Source: an uncultured Propionibacteriaceae bacterium
GTDB taxonomy: Bacteria; Actinomycetota; Actinomycetes; Propionibacteriales; Propionibacteriaceae
Length of the DNA: 28,034 bases
Assembly: GCA_938012815.1 (NCBI GenBank)
Contig: CALLVV010000080.1
Coordinates: 1-28,034, forward strand
Direction: 5' to 3'
The position numbers and the translations under genes were made by a program. Position 1 is the stretch's first letter, and every line of letters begins with the position of its first letter. Shown piece by piece: positions 1 to 6,781 of this stretch. Under the pieces are notes generated by a model, which was not told where the DNA came from, ran no database searches, and saw only the letters and a program-made list of their open reading frames with translations.

Positions 1-330
1 GCTCCTCACCGGCAACGGTCTACGACTATGACCCCACACTCAGGTACGAAGAGCCCCTTTAGTCCTACTCATCCATGTCGGTGTAGTCGCTTTGTTCACT
101 ATCGGAAGCACCAACAGCCGACATCGCGCACGTACCCGCCGAGCTCCGAGAACTGATATTTGATCCTGTGTCCAGCCATGACCTCTCAAATCCCTGTGTC
201 GGGCAGATTGGCCGCATCCCTTGGTTGCGTCGATTCCGTTAGTCATTGACGGCGTGCTCGATACACACGTCATCACATCTCCCAGAGATGCGGCGGAAGC
301 GGATGACCAGGACCCGCTCGGATCAGCGGG
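1..330. other. Gene-free window edge
   Basis: No reading frame here resembles a protein family I recognise. The longest frame, on the minus strand at 40-276, has arginine-rich, low-complexity composition typical of non-coding high-GC DNA. No tRNA, terminator or clear repeat was seen. Confidence 0.5.
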
Positions 331-840
331 TCACAGCTGCTTGAAGTACCGGGCGACGGGCCAGCGCTCGTAGCCCATCGCCTCATAAGTGGCGCGCGCC
401 GGGGCATGGCCCACGTCTCCGCCGGTCTCGACCATGACCATCCGCATCCCGACCCGCCTGGCACGCTCATGCGCGTGCTCCATCAGCGCTCGCCCAATGC
501 CTTCGCGCTGATGCGCGGGATCGACACACAGGATGTAGACCTCGCCCATGGAGTCCTCGGGGTGAATTCGGGTGCAGACCCACCCGGCGATCTCGTCGTC
601 GACAAGCGCGACGTCGCAGTTTCCCGCTTCTTCGTCGAGGACCCGGGCGAGGTCTGCCCTCTGACGAACATCCCACCCATCCGGGTAGAAGTTGTCATAC
701 ACGAAACGCGGCACGAAACCGCGGTCGAGGTCATCGCGCATCGCCTCGAAAACCGAATCCCATGCGCGAATCGACAGGTCGAGAACCTGCTCACGCATCG
801 CGGTCTCGTAGGGCACGATTCTCACGTCGGAAGCAGTCAC
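331..840 (-). CDS. GNAT family N-acetyltransferase
   Basis: Predicted cytosolic acetyl-CoA-dependent N-acetyltransferase of about 169 residues; the substrate cannot be predicted. The core GNAT signature is visible: a beta strand ending in VYILCVDPAHQ followed by the acetyl-CoA pyrophosphate-binding loop QREGIGRAL near residues 110-120, then the ARATYEAMGYE motif near the C-terminus. An ATG 30 nt upstream is in frame. I prefer the GTG at 840 because a TAGGAT hexamer lies exactly 7 nt before it, as at several other genes in this window, and no Shine-Dalgarno sequence precedes the upstream ATG. It is followed on the same strand by no gene within the window. The upstream antitoxin gene ends 44 nt away on the same strand. 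Confidence 0.88.
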   Translation of the reverse strand: MTASDVRIVPYETAMREQVLDLSIRAWDSVFEAMRDDLDRGFVPRFVYDNFYPDGWDVRQRADLARVLDEEAGNCDVALVDDEIAGWVCTRIHPEDSMGEVYILCVDPAHQREGIGRALMEHAHERARRVGMRMVMVETGGDVGHAPARATYEAMGYERWPVARYFKQL

Positions 841-847
841 ACGGTAG

Positions 848-853
848 ATCCTA
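848..853 (-). promoter_or_regulatory. Putative -10 box, leaderless GNAT start
   Basis: TAGGAT on the minus strand, 7 nt before the GTG at 840. It matches the actinobacterial TANNNT -10 element at leaderless spacing. It lies inside the longer alternative reading frame, so if real it rules out that upstream ATG. Confidence 0.45.
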
Positions 854-884
854 CTGTTGCTCGGGTCCATCCATCAGACAACAA

Positions 885-1184
885 TCATGCGACAGATCCC
901 AGAGGCTGAATCTTGTCCAACTCATCGCCCAGTGCATCCTTCCCGATTTCGAGATCGTAGCGCGATTGCAAGTTGACCCAGAATTGTGGATTCATCCCGA
1001 AGAAGCGACCCAACCGCAATGCCGTGTCAGCCGTGATCCGACGCGTGCCGTGCACAATCTCATTGATTCGGCGGGGCGGCACCCCAATGGAGATCGCGAG
1101 CCGATGCTGAGTAATGCCCATCGGATTCAGGAACTCCTCCACGAGGATTTCTCTTGGATGAACCGAAGCCATTTTGTTGTCCAT
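885..1184 (-). CDS. higA: HigA-type antitoxin (XRE HTH), orphan
   Basis: About 99-residue DNA-binding antitoxin of the HigA/VapI branch of the XRE helix-turn-helix family. It would neutralise a HigB mRNA interferase and repress its own operon. Visible hallmarks are the N-terminal HPREILVEEFLNPMGI segment, a helix-turn-helix around residues 23-58 containing INEIVHGTRRIT, and the FWVNLQSRYDLE stretch typical of HigA. The start at 1184 is chosen over an upstream in-frame start because a perfect AGGAGG sits 6 nt before it. In standard higBA loci the toxin gene lies immediately upstream. Here that position holds only a degraded toxin relic, so the antitoxin appears orphaned. It may now act as a free repressor or as an anti-addiction factor. 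Confidence 0.88.
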   Translation of the reverse strand: MDNKMASVHPREILVEEFLNPMGITQHRLAISIGVPPRRINEIVHGTRRITADTALRLGRFFGMNPQFWVNLQSRYDLEIGKDALGDELDKIQPLGSVA

Positions 1185-1194
1185 TCCGGACCTC

Positions 1195-1290
1195 CTAATG
1201 GTAGTCCACGATCTCAACTTCGCTCGGGCCCGCCGGGGTTCACACGGAACACACCACAAACCCGTCGCGTCACCAAACGTCCCAGGAGTA
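1195..1290 (-). pseudogene. higB: Relic of higB toxin 3' end
   Basis: Reading the minus strand just upstream of higA gives a short tail ending AGPSEVEIVDYH and a stop. That matches the characteristic C-terminus of HigB (Killer/RelE-like) toxins, and the stop lies directly before the higA ribosome-binding site, as in intact higBA operons. Upstream in the same frame the codon expected to be tryptophan is TGA (1240-1242), another stop occurs at 1270-1272, and the match fades beyond about 1290. The rest of the toxin is missing or unrecognisable, and the space is now used by the neighbouring plus-strand toxin promoter. The call rests on remembered family sequence, not an alignment. Confidence 0.6.
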
Positions 1291-1347
1291 CGGGCAGCGG
1301 CAGCGCGAACGACAGAATCATCTCTACCATTCAGGCCTTGCAGGGTC

Positions 1348-1353
1348 TACACT
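1348..1353 (+). promoter_or_regulatory. Putative -10 box of second TA operon
   Basis: TACACT is followed by exactly 7 nt and then ATG at 1361. This matches the leaderless arrangement seen elsewhere in the window and points to 1361 as the original toxin start. Confidence 0.45.
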
Positions 1354-1360
1354 GAAGGGT

Positions 1361-1719
1361 ATGTGGGAGGTAGACTCACGTTGATCGCTGACTGGCTCAG
1401 GTCACTGGACCAAACCTCCTACGAACAGGTCATCGCTGCGCTGGAGGTTCTTCGCGATCGTGGTCCTTCACTCGGGCGTCCTCTCGTTGACACCATCACC
1501 GCTTCACGGCATCGCAACATGAAGGAGCTTCGCCCCGGCTCGGTAGGACGATCCGAGGTTCGCATCCTTTTCGCCTTTGACCCCAAGCGCATGGCGATCT
1601 TGCTGATCGCGGGCGACAAGGCTGGCAGCTGGACTCGGTGGTACAAGAGGAACGTCCCACTGGCCGATGATCTGTTCGACGAACATATCCGCGCATTGAG
1701 GAAGAGGCCAGAACAGTGA
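1361..1719 (+). pseudogene. DUF891/Gp49-like toxin with 5' frameshift
   Basis: Toxin of the phage-derived Gp49/HigB (DUF891, RelE-like) family, expected to cleave mRNA. The body is well preserved from codon 1381: GPSLGRPLVDTI, a HRNMKELRPGS segment, SEVRILFAFDP, then GDKAGSWTRWYKRNVPLADDLFDEH, all typical of this family. Members usually begin MWEV. Here an ATG at 1361 starts MWEVDSR and hits TGA at 1382, while the rest is in the -1 frame. One missing base in the TT at 1381-1382 would restore the full protein of roughly 119 residues. Alternatives are a TTG start at 1381 preceded by GGGAGG, giving a toxin about 7 residues short that may still work, or a sequencing error. The stop overlaps the antitoxin start by one base. 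Confidence 0.7.
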
Positions 1720-2018
1720 TGACGATTGACGATATTCTCGCCGAACGCTCCGTGGACCGCAGCCAAGTCGAGGCACACAAATCCCGGATGCTCGCAGAGG
1801 TTCGCGCCTATCGACTTCGAGAGCTCCGCGAAAATGCCGGATTGACGCAGGCGCAGTTGGCCGAACGCATCGGCGTCGGGCAACGTCAAATCTCCAAGAT
1901 CGAGCACGGCGACCTCGACACCGCGAAGATCGGAACGATCCGCCGCTACCTCGAGGCCATCGGCGGCAGCCTCTCACTCGAGTATGTCGCAGGAGACCTC
2001 AAAGTCGTGATCGATTGA
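1719..2018 (+). CDS. XRE-family antitoxin paired with DUF891 toxin
   Basis: About 99-residue helix-turn-helix protein, the expected second gene of a Gp49-type toxin-antitoxin pair; it should bind the toxin and repress the operon. Residues 33-85 form an XRE domain: LRELRENAGLTQAQLAERIG, then VGQRQISKIEHGD. The short C-terminal part (SLSLEYVAGDLKVVID) resembles the strand-rich tail of related antitoxins. The ATG at 1719 overlaps the toxin stop in a TGATG junction; a GTG 3 nt earlier is also possible. It is convergent with nothing nearby and is followed by a gene-poor stretch. It is intact even though its partner looks frameshifted. Confidence 0.88.
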   Translation: MTIDDILAERSVDRSQVEAHKSRMLAEVRAYRLRELRENAGLTQAQLAERIGVGQRQISKIEHGDLDTAKIGTIRRYLEAIGGSLSLEYVAGDLKVVID

Positions 2019-2110
2019 GAGTTTGGAAGCATCTCCGTGTTGAGCCGACGCACCTCAGCACAAACAGCGACCCCAACGGCTTGCTCACAGCGCTGACACG
2101 CTGCCAGTGC

Positions 2111-2144
2111 AATAAAGTTTCAGTGGAATACACTGAGACTTATT
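2111..2144. promoter_or_regulatory. Long operator-like inverted repeat
   Basis: The core TCAGTGGAATACACTGA (2120-2136) is a perfect 6-bp inverted repeat around a 5-nt centre. The symmetry extends outward, with AATAAAGTT on the left opposed by GACTTATT on the right (one mismatch and one gap). This is far better than chance and has the size of a dimeric repressor site. No gene directly next to it explains it; the nearest regulator is the antitoxin ending at 2018. Confidence 0.5.
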
Positions 2145-2327
2145 CATGAAGGCTTATTCACAGACGGCGCGCCAGCCAGGAAAACCCCTAGTCAGCACAC
2201 ACTTGGAAAGGGACGTGATGAAGCTTCATTGAGCCAGACCACCCGTTCAGAGAAGCCACTCACGATTCGCTTCCTTGAGGCTTATTCATGGGGTGTAAGC
2301 GAAGACGAGTCCCGTGAATAAGCCTCA
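2134..2327. repeat. Four copies of TGAGGCTTATTCAY, two forming a hairpin
   Basis: Copies are at 2134-2146 (TGAGACTTATTCA), 2149-2162 (variant GAAGGCTTATTCAC), 2276-2289 (TGAGGCTTATTCAT) and, inverted, 2314-2327. The last two face each other with arms of about 17 nt around a loop of about 17 nt and could form a stable stem. There is no T-run after either arm, so an ordinary terminator is unlikely. They could be protein-binding sites or ends of a vanished mobile element. Confidence 0.5.
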
Positions 2328-2455
2328 GGGTCTACCACAATCACTGCGGGATCTTGCCCCGATGGTGCCTGGAAATCCTCTGACACCTCCTCGGCACCGG
2401 TCAGCGCACCGGATGCCGACTCGCCCATGTCATGTGTCTCAGATACCTCACACAT
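2282..2455 (-). CDS. Doubtful 57-aa frame overlapping ychF stop
   Basis: An ATG overlaps the last codons of ychF by 8 nt and opens a frame of 57 codons ending inside the 2276-2327 hairpin. The product is acidic and Ser/Glu-rich, with no recognised domain and no separate ribosome-binding site. It may simply be chance reading of the ychF 3' flank. Confidence 0.12.
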   Translation of the reverse strand: MCEVSETHDMGESASGALTGAEEVSEDFQAPSGQDPAVIVVDPEAYSRDSSSLTPHE

Positions 2456-3521
2456 TGAACCGGAACTCCACGACATCGCCGTCCTGCATCACGTAGTCCT
2501 TGCCCTCCAGGCGCATCTTTCCGGCCGCCTTCGCCGCTGCTTCGGAGCCTACCGCCACAAGATCGTCGAAGCTGACGACCTGGGCCTTGATGAAGCCCTT
2601 CTGGAAGTCGGTGTGGATCACCCCCGCCGCTTCGGGGGCCGTCGCCCCCTGGGGGATGGTCCAGGCTCTGGCCTCCTTGGGGCCCGCCGTCAGGTAGGAC
2701 TGGAGACCGAGGGTGTCGTAGCCGACCCTGGCCAGCACATCGAGGCCCGGTTCCGTGATTCCCATCTCCTCCAGGAATGCGCGACCCTCTTCCTCGTCCA
2801 TCTCCACCAGCTCGGCCTCGAACTTCGCGTCGAGGAAGATCGCCTCGGCAGGGGCGACGACCTGGCGCATGCGGTCTTTGAGGTCCTCGTCGGCCAATTC
2901 GTCCTGGTCGCAGTTGAACACGTACAGGAACGGTTTCGCGGTGAGCAGGAACAGGTCGCGCAGCAAATCCATGTCCAGCCCCGAACCGTGGATCCGTTTC
3001 CCGGATTCGAGGACCTCGACGGCAGCCTGCATAGCCTCCAGCTTCGGGCGCGACTCCTTCTTGATCCGCGCCTCCTTCTCCACGCGTGGCAGTGCCTTCT
3101 CCAGGCTCTGGAGGTCCGCGAGGATCAGTTCCGTGGTGATCGTGTCGATGTCTCCGGCCGGATCCACCTTCCCATCGACGTGCGTCACGTCGACGTCCTC
3201 GAAGACGCGGGTCACCTGGCAGATGGCGTCGGCCTCACGAATGTTGGCGAGGAACGCGTTGCCCATGCCCTCGCCCTTCGACGCCCCCCGGACGATGCCC
3301 GCGATGTCCACGAAACTCACAGTGGCGGGCACGATGCGCTGCGAGTCGAAGATCTTCGCCAGCACCGGCAACCGGGAATCCGGCACCCCTACCACGCCGA
3401 CGTTCGGTTCGATCGTCGCGAACGGATAGTTGGCCGCCAGCACGTCGTTGCGGGTCAGCGCGTTGAACAGGGTCGACTTGCCGGCGTTCGGGAGGCCGAC
3501 GATTCCAATGGTGAGAGCCAC
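2448..3521 (-). CDS. ychF: Ribosome-associated ATPase YchF (Obg family)
   Basis: Universally conserved cytosolic P-loop NTPase of the Obg/TRAFAC class. YchF/OLA1 proteins prefer ATP, bind ribosomes and influence stress responses. The protein is about 357 residues, the normal length. It shows the G1 loop GLPNAGKST at residues 9-17, the diagnostic LAANYPFATIEPNVG segment (switch I region), DIAGIVRGASKGEG (G3), and a C-terminal TGS domain ending in GDVVEFRFNV. A longer in-frame start exists, but family members begin at the ALTIGIVGLP stretch. The GTG at 3521 gives exactly that and has TAGACT 8 nt upstream. It is a single-gene unit. Confidence 0.97.
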   Translation of the reverse strand: MALTIGIVGLPNAGKSTLFNALTRNDVLAANYPFATIEPNVGVVGVPDSRLPVLAKIFDSQRIVPATVSFVDIAGIVRGASKGEGMGNAFLANIREADAICQVTRVFEDVDVTHVDGKVDPAGDIDTITTELILADLQSLEKALPRVEKEARIKKESRPKLEAMQAAVEVLESGKRIHGSGLDMDLLRDLFLLTAKPFLYVFNCDQDELADEDLKDRMRQVVAPAEAIFLDAKFEAELVEMDEEEGRAFLEEMGITEPGLDVLARVGYDTLGLQSYLTAGPKEARAWTIPQGATAPEAAGVIHTDFQKGFIKAQVVSFDDLVAVGSEAAAKAAGKMRLEGKDYVMQDGDVVEFRFNV

Positions 3522-3529
3522 GAGCGACG

Positions 3530-3535
3530 AGTCTA
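3530..3535 (-). promoter_or_regulatory. Putative -10 box of ychF, leaderless
   Basis: TAGACT on the minus strand, 8 nt before the GTG that homology independently identifies as the ychF start. Confidence 0.5.
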
Positions 3536-3616
3536 CGGCACGCCACCCCGGGAGGGGGCGGCGTCGCGCCGACAAAAATATTTACGAACCTCTTGCGTTT
3601 CCCAAATGCTGTGGGT

Positions 3617-3622
3617 TAGGGT
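3617..3622 (+). promoter_or_regulatory. Putative -10 box without a recognisable gene
   Basis: TAGGGT, 7 nt before GTG 3630. The frame that follows (to 3788) has no recognisable domain, so this may be a promoter left from a deleted gene or a chance match. Confidence 0.25.
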
Positions 3623-3844
3623 TTCCTCAGTGACCGACACAGTTGATCATAGGTGTTCAGGACCACCGTTACGCGCTCTGCCACAAGCGCTTGGCAGGCC
3701 CGCCACACCGGCCTTCTTCTCTCCTTGGGCCGGGCTTGTTGGCGGGCCTGCATACTGTTTCCAGGGGTTCCGCAGGTGTGAACGCTGACCCAATGCCGCG
3801 GAGGAGAGGCAGCCGTGAGCCTGGCTCCCGGACGGCCGCAGGGT

Positions 3845-3897
3845 GTTTCGACACGCCCCACTCGCTGACGCTCGTGAGGCTCGGCTCAACCAGCTTC
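3845..3897. repeat. Intergenic repeat copy A (GTTTCGACACG...CTCAACCAGC)
   Basis: Starts GTTTCGACACG and ends GGCTCAACCAGCTTC, like the copies at 6564 and 11902, but with a different and slightly longer centre. It lies between the end of the aminopeptidase gene and an orphan start. Sequences with a TTTCGAC head and CTCAACC tail are common between genes in actinobacteria, from memory. Confidence 0.5.
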
Positions 3898-3908
3898 GGG
3901 AGAACCGG

Positions 3909-5180
3909 TCACCCCGCGAGGTAGGCGCGCAGCGCGGCGGCCAGATGGTGTGGGTCATCCGCCCCGCACATCTCCCGGGCCGAATGCATCGACAACAACC
4001 CGATGCCGACGTCCACCGTCACCATTCCCAGCCGCGTGGCGGTGATGGGGCCGATGGTGGAACCGCACGGCATCGCATTGTTGGACACGAACACCTGCGA
4101 CGGCACCCCCGCGGCCTCGCAGGCCTGCAGCCACAGCGCCTCACCCACCGCGTCGGTGGCGTAACGCTGATTGGCGTTGACCTTGAGCATGGGGCCGCCG
4201 TTGGGAACGAGATCAACGTGCGGGTCGTGGTGCTGGGAGTAGTTGGGGTGAACCAGGTGCCCGGCGTCCGCCGAGACGCAGGAGCCGCGGGCGAGCAGCG
4301 CCTTCGTCGCGTCGAGATCACACCCTGCGACGGAGACGATCCGCTCCAGCACATCCTCGAGGAACGGCCCAGCCGCCCCGGAGCTGGTGGCGGAACCGAT
4401 CTCCTCGTGGTCGAAGGCGGCCAGGACCACCAGGTCGTCGCCGTCGCCCAGGTCCTCGATGGCCGTCAATCCGGCGTGGGTGCTGGAGAGGTTGTCCAGA
4501 CGCGACGAGGCGAAGAACTCGTCACGCAACCCGAAACGAGCAGGAGGCTGCGAGAGGTAGGTGAACAGGTCGTGTCCCAGGACATCGCCGGACCTCACCC
4601 CGGCCTGTTCCGCAAGGGCCGCCAGCAGATCGGGTTCGGTATCAAGGGTGAAAATGGGCTGAGTGTGGGTCTGCCGATCAAGCCTGAGACCGTCATTGAC
4701 CGACCGGTCCAGGTGAATGGCCAGCTGCGGGAGCCTGGCCACGGAGTCGAGACGCACCAGGTGCTGGGCGCCGTCGCGGGTGATGATACGACCCGCGATG
4801 CCGAGTTCCCGGTCCAGCCACGAGTTCAGCAGCGCACCGCCGTAGATCTCGACGGCGATCTGACCCCACCCGCGGAAAGAGAAGCTGGCCTCCGGCTTGA
4901 CCTTCAACGCCGGGGAATCAGTGTGGGCACCCACGACGCGCAACCCGGTGGCCTCATTGATGCGTTCTGGTTGTCGCCAAGCGATCACGGCGCCGTGCCG
5001 CACGACGAAGAACCGGCCGGCACCCCGCGGGAACCGGCTCTTCTCGTCGACCGGGACGAAACCGGCATCAACAAGGCGCGACACCATGCTCCAGGCAGCG
5101 TGATAGCTGGTCGGGGAGGCCGTCACGAAGGCGGCCAGGTCATCCAGATGGGAGGAAGGATTCGAGAACACGATTCCCAT
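3909..5180 (-). CDS. M18 family aspartyl aminopeptidase
   Basis: Cytosolic dinuclear-zinc aminopeptidase of peptidase family M18, which removes N-terminal acidic and other residues from peptides. At 423 residues it has the usual length. The metal-ligand and catalytic motifs are all present in order: GAHTDSP (His86), SSRLDN (Asp229), FDHEEIGS (Glu259/260), SADAGH (Asp305) and LLSMHSARE (His399). The dimerisation/lid domain lies between the first and second motifs. There is no signal peptide. The ATG at 5180 is the only sensible start. It is divergent from rmuC with a 150-nt gap and is probably transcribed alone. Confidence 0.96.
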   Translation of the reverse strand: MGIVFSNPSSHLDDLAAFVTASPTSYHAAWSMVSRLVDAGFVPVDEKSRFPRGAGRFFVVRHGAVIAWRQPERINEATGLRVVGAHTDSPALKVKPEASFSFRGWGQIAVEIYGGALLNSWLDRELGIAGRIITRDGAQHLVRLDSVARLPQLAIHLDRSVNDGLRLDRQTHTQPIFTLDTEPDLLAALAEQAGVRSGDVLGHDLFTYLSQPPARFGLRDEFFASSRLDNLSSTHAGLTAIEDLGDGDDLVVLAAFDHEEIGSATSSGAAGPFLEDVLERIVSVAGCDLDATKALLARGSCVSADAGHLVHPNYSQHHDPHVDLVPNGGPMLKVNANQRYATDAVGEALWLQACEAAGVPSQVFVSNNAMPCGSTIGPITATRLGMVTVDVGIGLLSMHSAREMCGADDPHHLAAALRAYLAG

Positions 5181-5330
5181 TCAACACCCCACCCCGACAA
5201 AACCGTCCCCGCATGGGGGGTGGGGGCACACGCGGCCGCCCCCCGTTGAGAAAGAACGCTCGCCGCCGCATCCCCGCATGCGCGATGGGGTGCGGCAACA
5301 AATGTCGGTGCCGTCTGCGACCCTTCCCTC

Positions 5331-6518
5331 ATGGACACTTCCTCACTGCTCTTGGCCCTGGCGGCGCTGCTGGTCGGCGTGGCCCTCGGTTTCCTGCTGG
5401 CCCGCCAGCGCGCCGCCACCCGCACGGCACGCGCCGAGGCCGAACGCGACGCCGCCGTCCAACGTGCCGCGGACGTCACCGCGGACCGCGAACAGCTCGC
5501 CCACCAGTTCCGGGCCCTGTCAGCGGATGCCCTGGAGAAGCAGACGCAACAGGCCGACCGCGCCGCGGAACTGCGCCTGACCCCGATATCCGAGGCGCTG
5601 CGGCAGCTCCAGCAACGGTTGGCGGAGGTGGAGAACCAGCGCACCGCCCTGGCCGCGGAGCTCAGGCAGCAGGTGGAGGGGGTCCGGGTCTCCGGCGAGG
5701 CGGTGAGGAAGGAAGCGGCGTCGCTGGCGACGGCACTGCGCGCCCCGCACGTGCGGGGCGCCTGGGGTGAGTCAAGTCTGCGGCGGATCGCGGAGGTCGC
5801 GGGGCTGGTGGAGCACTGCCATTTCGAGACCCAGACCAGCTACACCTCCTCGGAGGGTAACCGGCTGCGCCCCGACATGCGCATCGACCTCGACGGGGGC
5901 CGGGCGGTGTTCGTGGATTCGAAGGTGCCCCTGTCGGCCGTGCTGGAGGCCTGCCAGGCCGAGGACGAGGAGGAACGCGCCGCACACCTGCGGCGCTTCG
6001 TCAGACACGTCCGCACCCACATCGACCAGCTCTCCGCCAAGGAGTACTGGGCCCTCGACGCCGGCAGCCCCGAGTTCGTGGTGCTGTTCCTCGGCAGCGA
6101 CGAGTTCTACCGCCTCGCCCTGGAACAGCAACCCACCCTGCACGAGTACGCCGCCGCCCGTCGGATCACCTTGGCGGGACCGGGCCTGCTGATCCCGCTG
6201 CTGCAGATCATCTCTCACGGGTGGCGGCAGTCGCGGCTGGCGGAGTCGGCGACGAGAATCAGCGCGCTCGGACGTGAGCTGTACTCCCGGCTGGCGACCC
6301 TGGGATCGCACTTCGAGAAACTGGGAGCATCCATCAACGGCACGGTCAAGAACTACAACGCCGCCATGGGCACGCTGGAGTCGCGGGTGCTGGTCTCGGC
6401 ACGACGGTTCCGGACGTTGGACGTCTCAATGGACGAACTGCCGCGCCTGAGCTCCGTCGACGAGGGGGCCCGGACCCCCGTAGCCCCTGAGCTGATGGGT
6501 CCTTCGGCAGCGGAGTGA
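5331..6518 (+). CDS. rmuC: DNA recombination protein RmuC
   Basis: RmuC family protein (395 residues), associated with limiting inversions and rearrangements at short inverted repeats; the domain is distantly related to nucleases. It starts with a single N-terminal membrane anchor (residues about 3-22), then an Ala/Glu/Arg-rich coiled coil to about residue 130. The conserved RmuC domain follows: RGAWGESSLRRIAEVAGL, FVDSKVPLSA, EFVVLFLGSDEFY and the GPGLLIPLLQIISHGWRQ stretch. The start at 5331 places the anchor at the extreme N-terminus, as in the family. It is transcribed divergently from the M18 gene. Confidence 0.95.
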   Translation: MDTSSLLLALAALLVGVALGFLLARQRAATRTARAEAERDAAVQRAADVTADREQLAHQFRALSADALEKQTQQADRAAELRLTPISEALRQLQQRLAEVENQRTALAAELRQQVEGVRVSGEAVRKEAASLATALRAPHVRGAWGESSLRRIAEVAGLVEHCHFETQTSYTSSEGNRLRPDMRIDLDGGRAVFVDSKVPLSAVLEACQAEDEEERAAHLRRFVRHVRTHIDQLSAKEYWALDAGSPEFVVLFLGSDEFYRLALEQQPTLHEYAAARRITLAGPGLLIPLLQIISHGWRQSRLAESATRISALGRELYSRLATLGSHFEKLGASINGTVKNYNAAMGTLESRVLVSARRFRTLDVSMDELPRLSSVDEGARTPVAPELMGPSAAE

Positions 6519-6563
6519 AGGGGTTCGAGGACGTGTGCTCGGGTCTGCTGTTCGGCCACCACT

Positions 6564-6612
6564 GGTTTTGACACGGACCGCTCCTTCCTCACGCCCCGGC
6601 TCAACCGGTTTT
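6564..6612. repeat. Intergenic repeat copy B
   Basis: Begins GGTTTTGACACGG, carries the shared centre TTCCTCACGCCCCG and ends CTCAACCGGTTTT. It matches copy C (11902-11950) at roughly 41 of 49 positions by eye. It lies in the 263-nt gap between rmuC and the nucleosidase-like gene, where no gene is visible. Confidence 0.6.
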
Positions 6613-6781
6613 GCCTTCCCGAAGAGTGACGGCGACCACGCGTGCGGCCGCCGTCGCATGCCCGACTTTCAGCGGCATACCGAATCCTCTGGGACAGGTC
6701 CGGCAGTGCGCACGAGAAGAGCAAGGGACTTTGGGCCGAACTTGCCCGCCGTCGCTGCGACTCGCGTGGGATGATCAACCC

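Larger units (their letters stand above)
2019..2447. other. Gene-poor region with repeats
   Basis: No convincing gene on either strand, apart from a doubtful 57-codon frame described separately. It is more AT-rich than its surroundings and holds an operator-like palindrome and a set of repeated 13-nt motifs. It may be the scar of a deleted accessory gene; that is inference. Confidence 0.6.
3536..3908. other. Gene-free stretch with start-site remnants
   Basis: There is no credible full gene in this stretch. It contains an AT-rich patch near 3575-3595, a TAGGGT box with GTG 7 nt later (3617-3632) leading into 52 codons of non-descript sequence that stop at 3788, and an isolated strong Shine-Dalgarno GGAGGAGAGG (3800-3809) before GTG 3815. 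The latter frame runs straight into a repeat and stops after 17 codons. These look like the 5' ends of genes whose bodies are gone. Confidence 0.5.

Noticed and set aside
3609..3632. DtxR-type iron box around TTAGGGTTTCCTCA
   Set aside because: Only a partial half-site match; the symmetry of the known iron box is not present.
2427..3788. Long open frame opposite ychF
   Set aside because: Antisense to a clearly recognised gene; composition is typical of a shadow frame in high-GC DNA.
3843..5249. Long plus-strand frame opposite the M18 aminopeptidase
   Set aside because: Fully antisense to a gene with all catalytic motifs; no family features.
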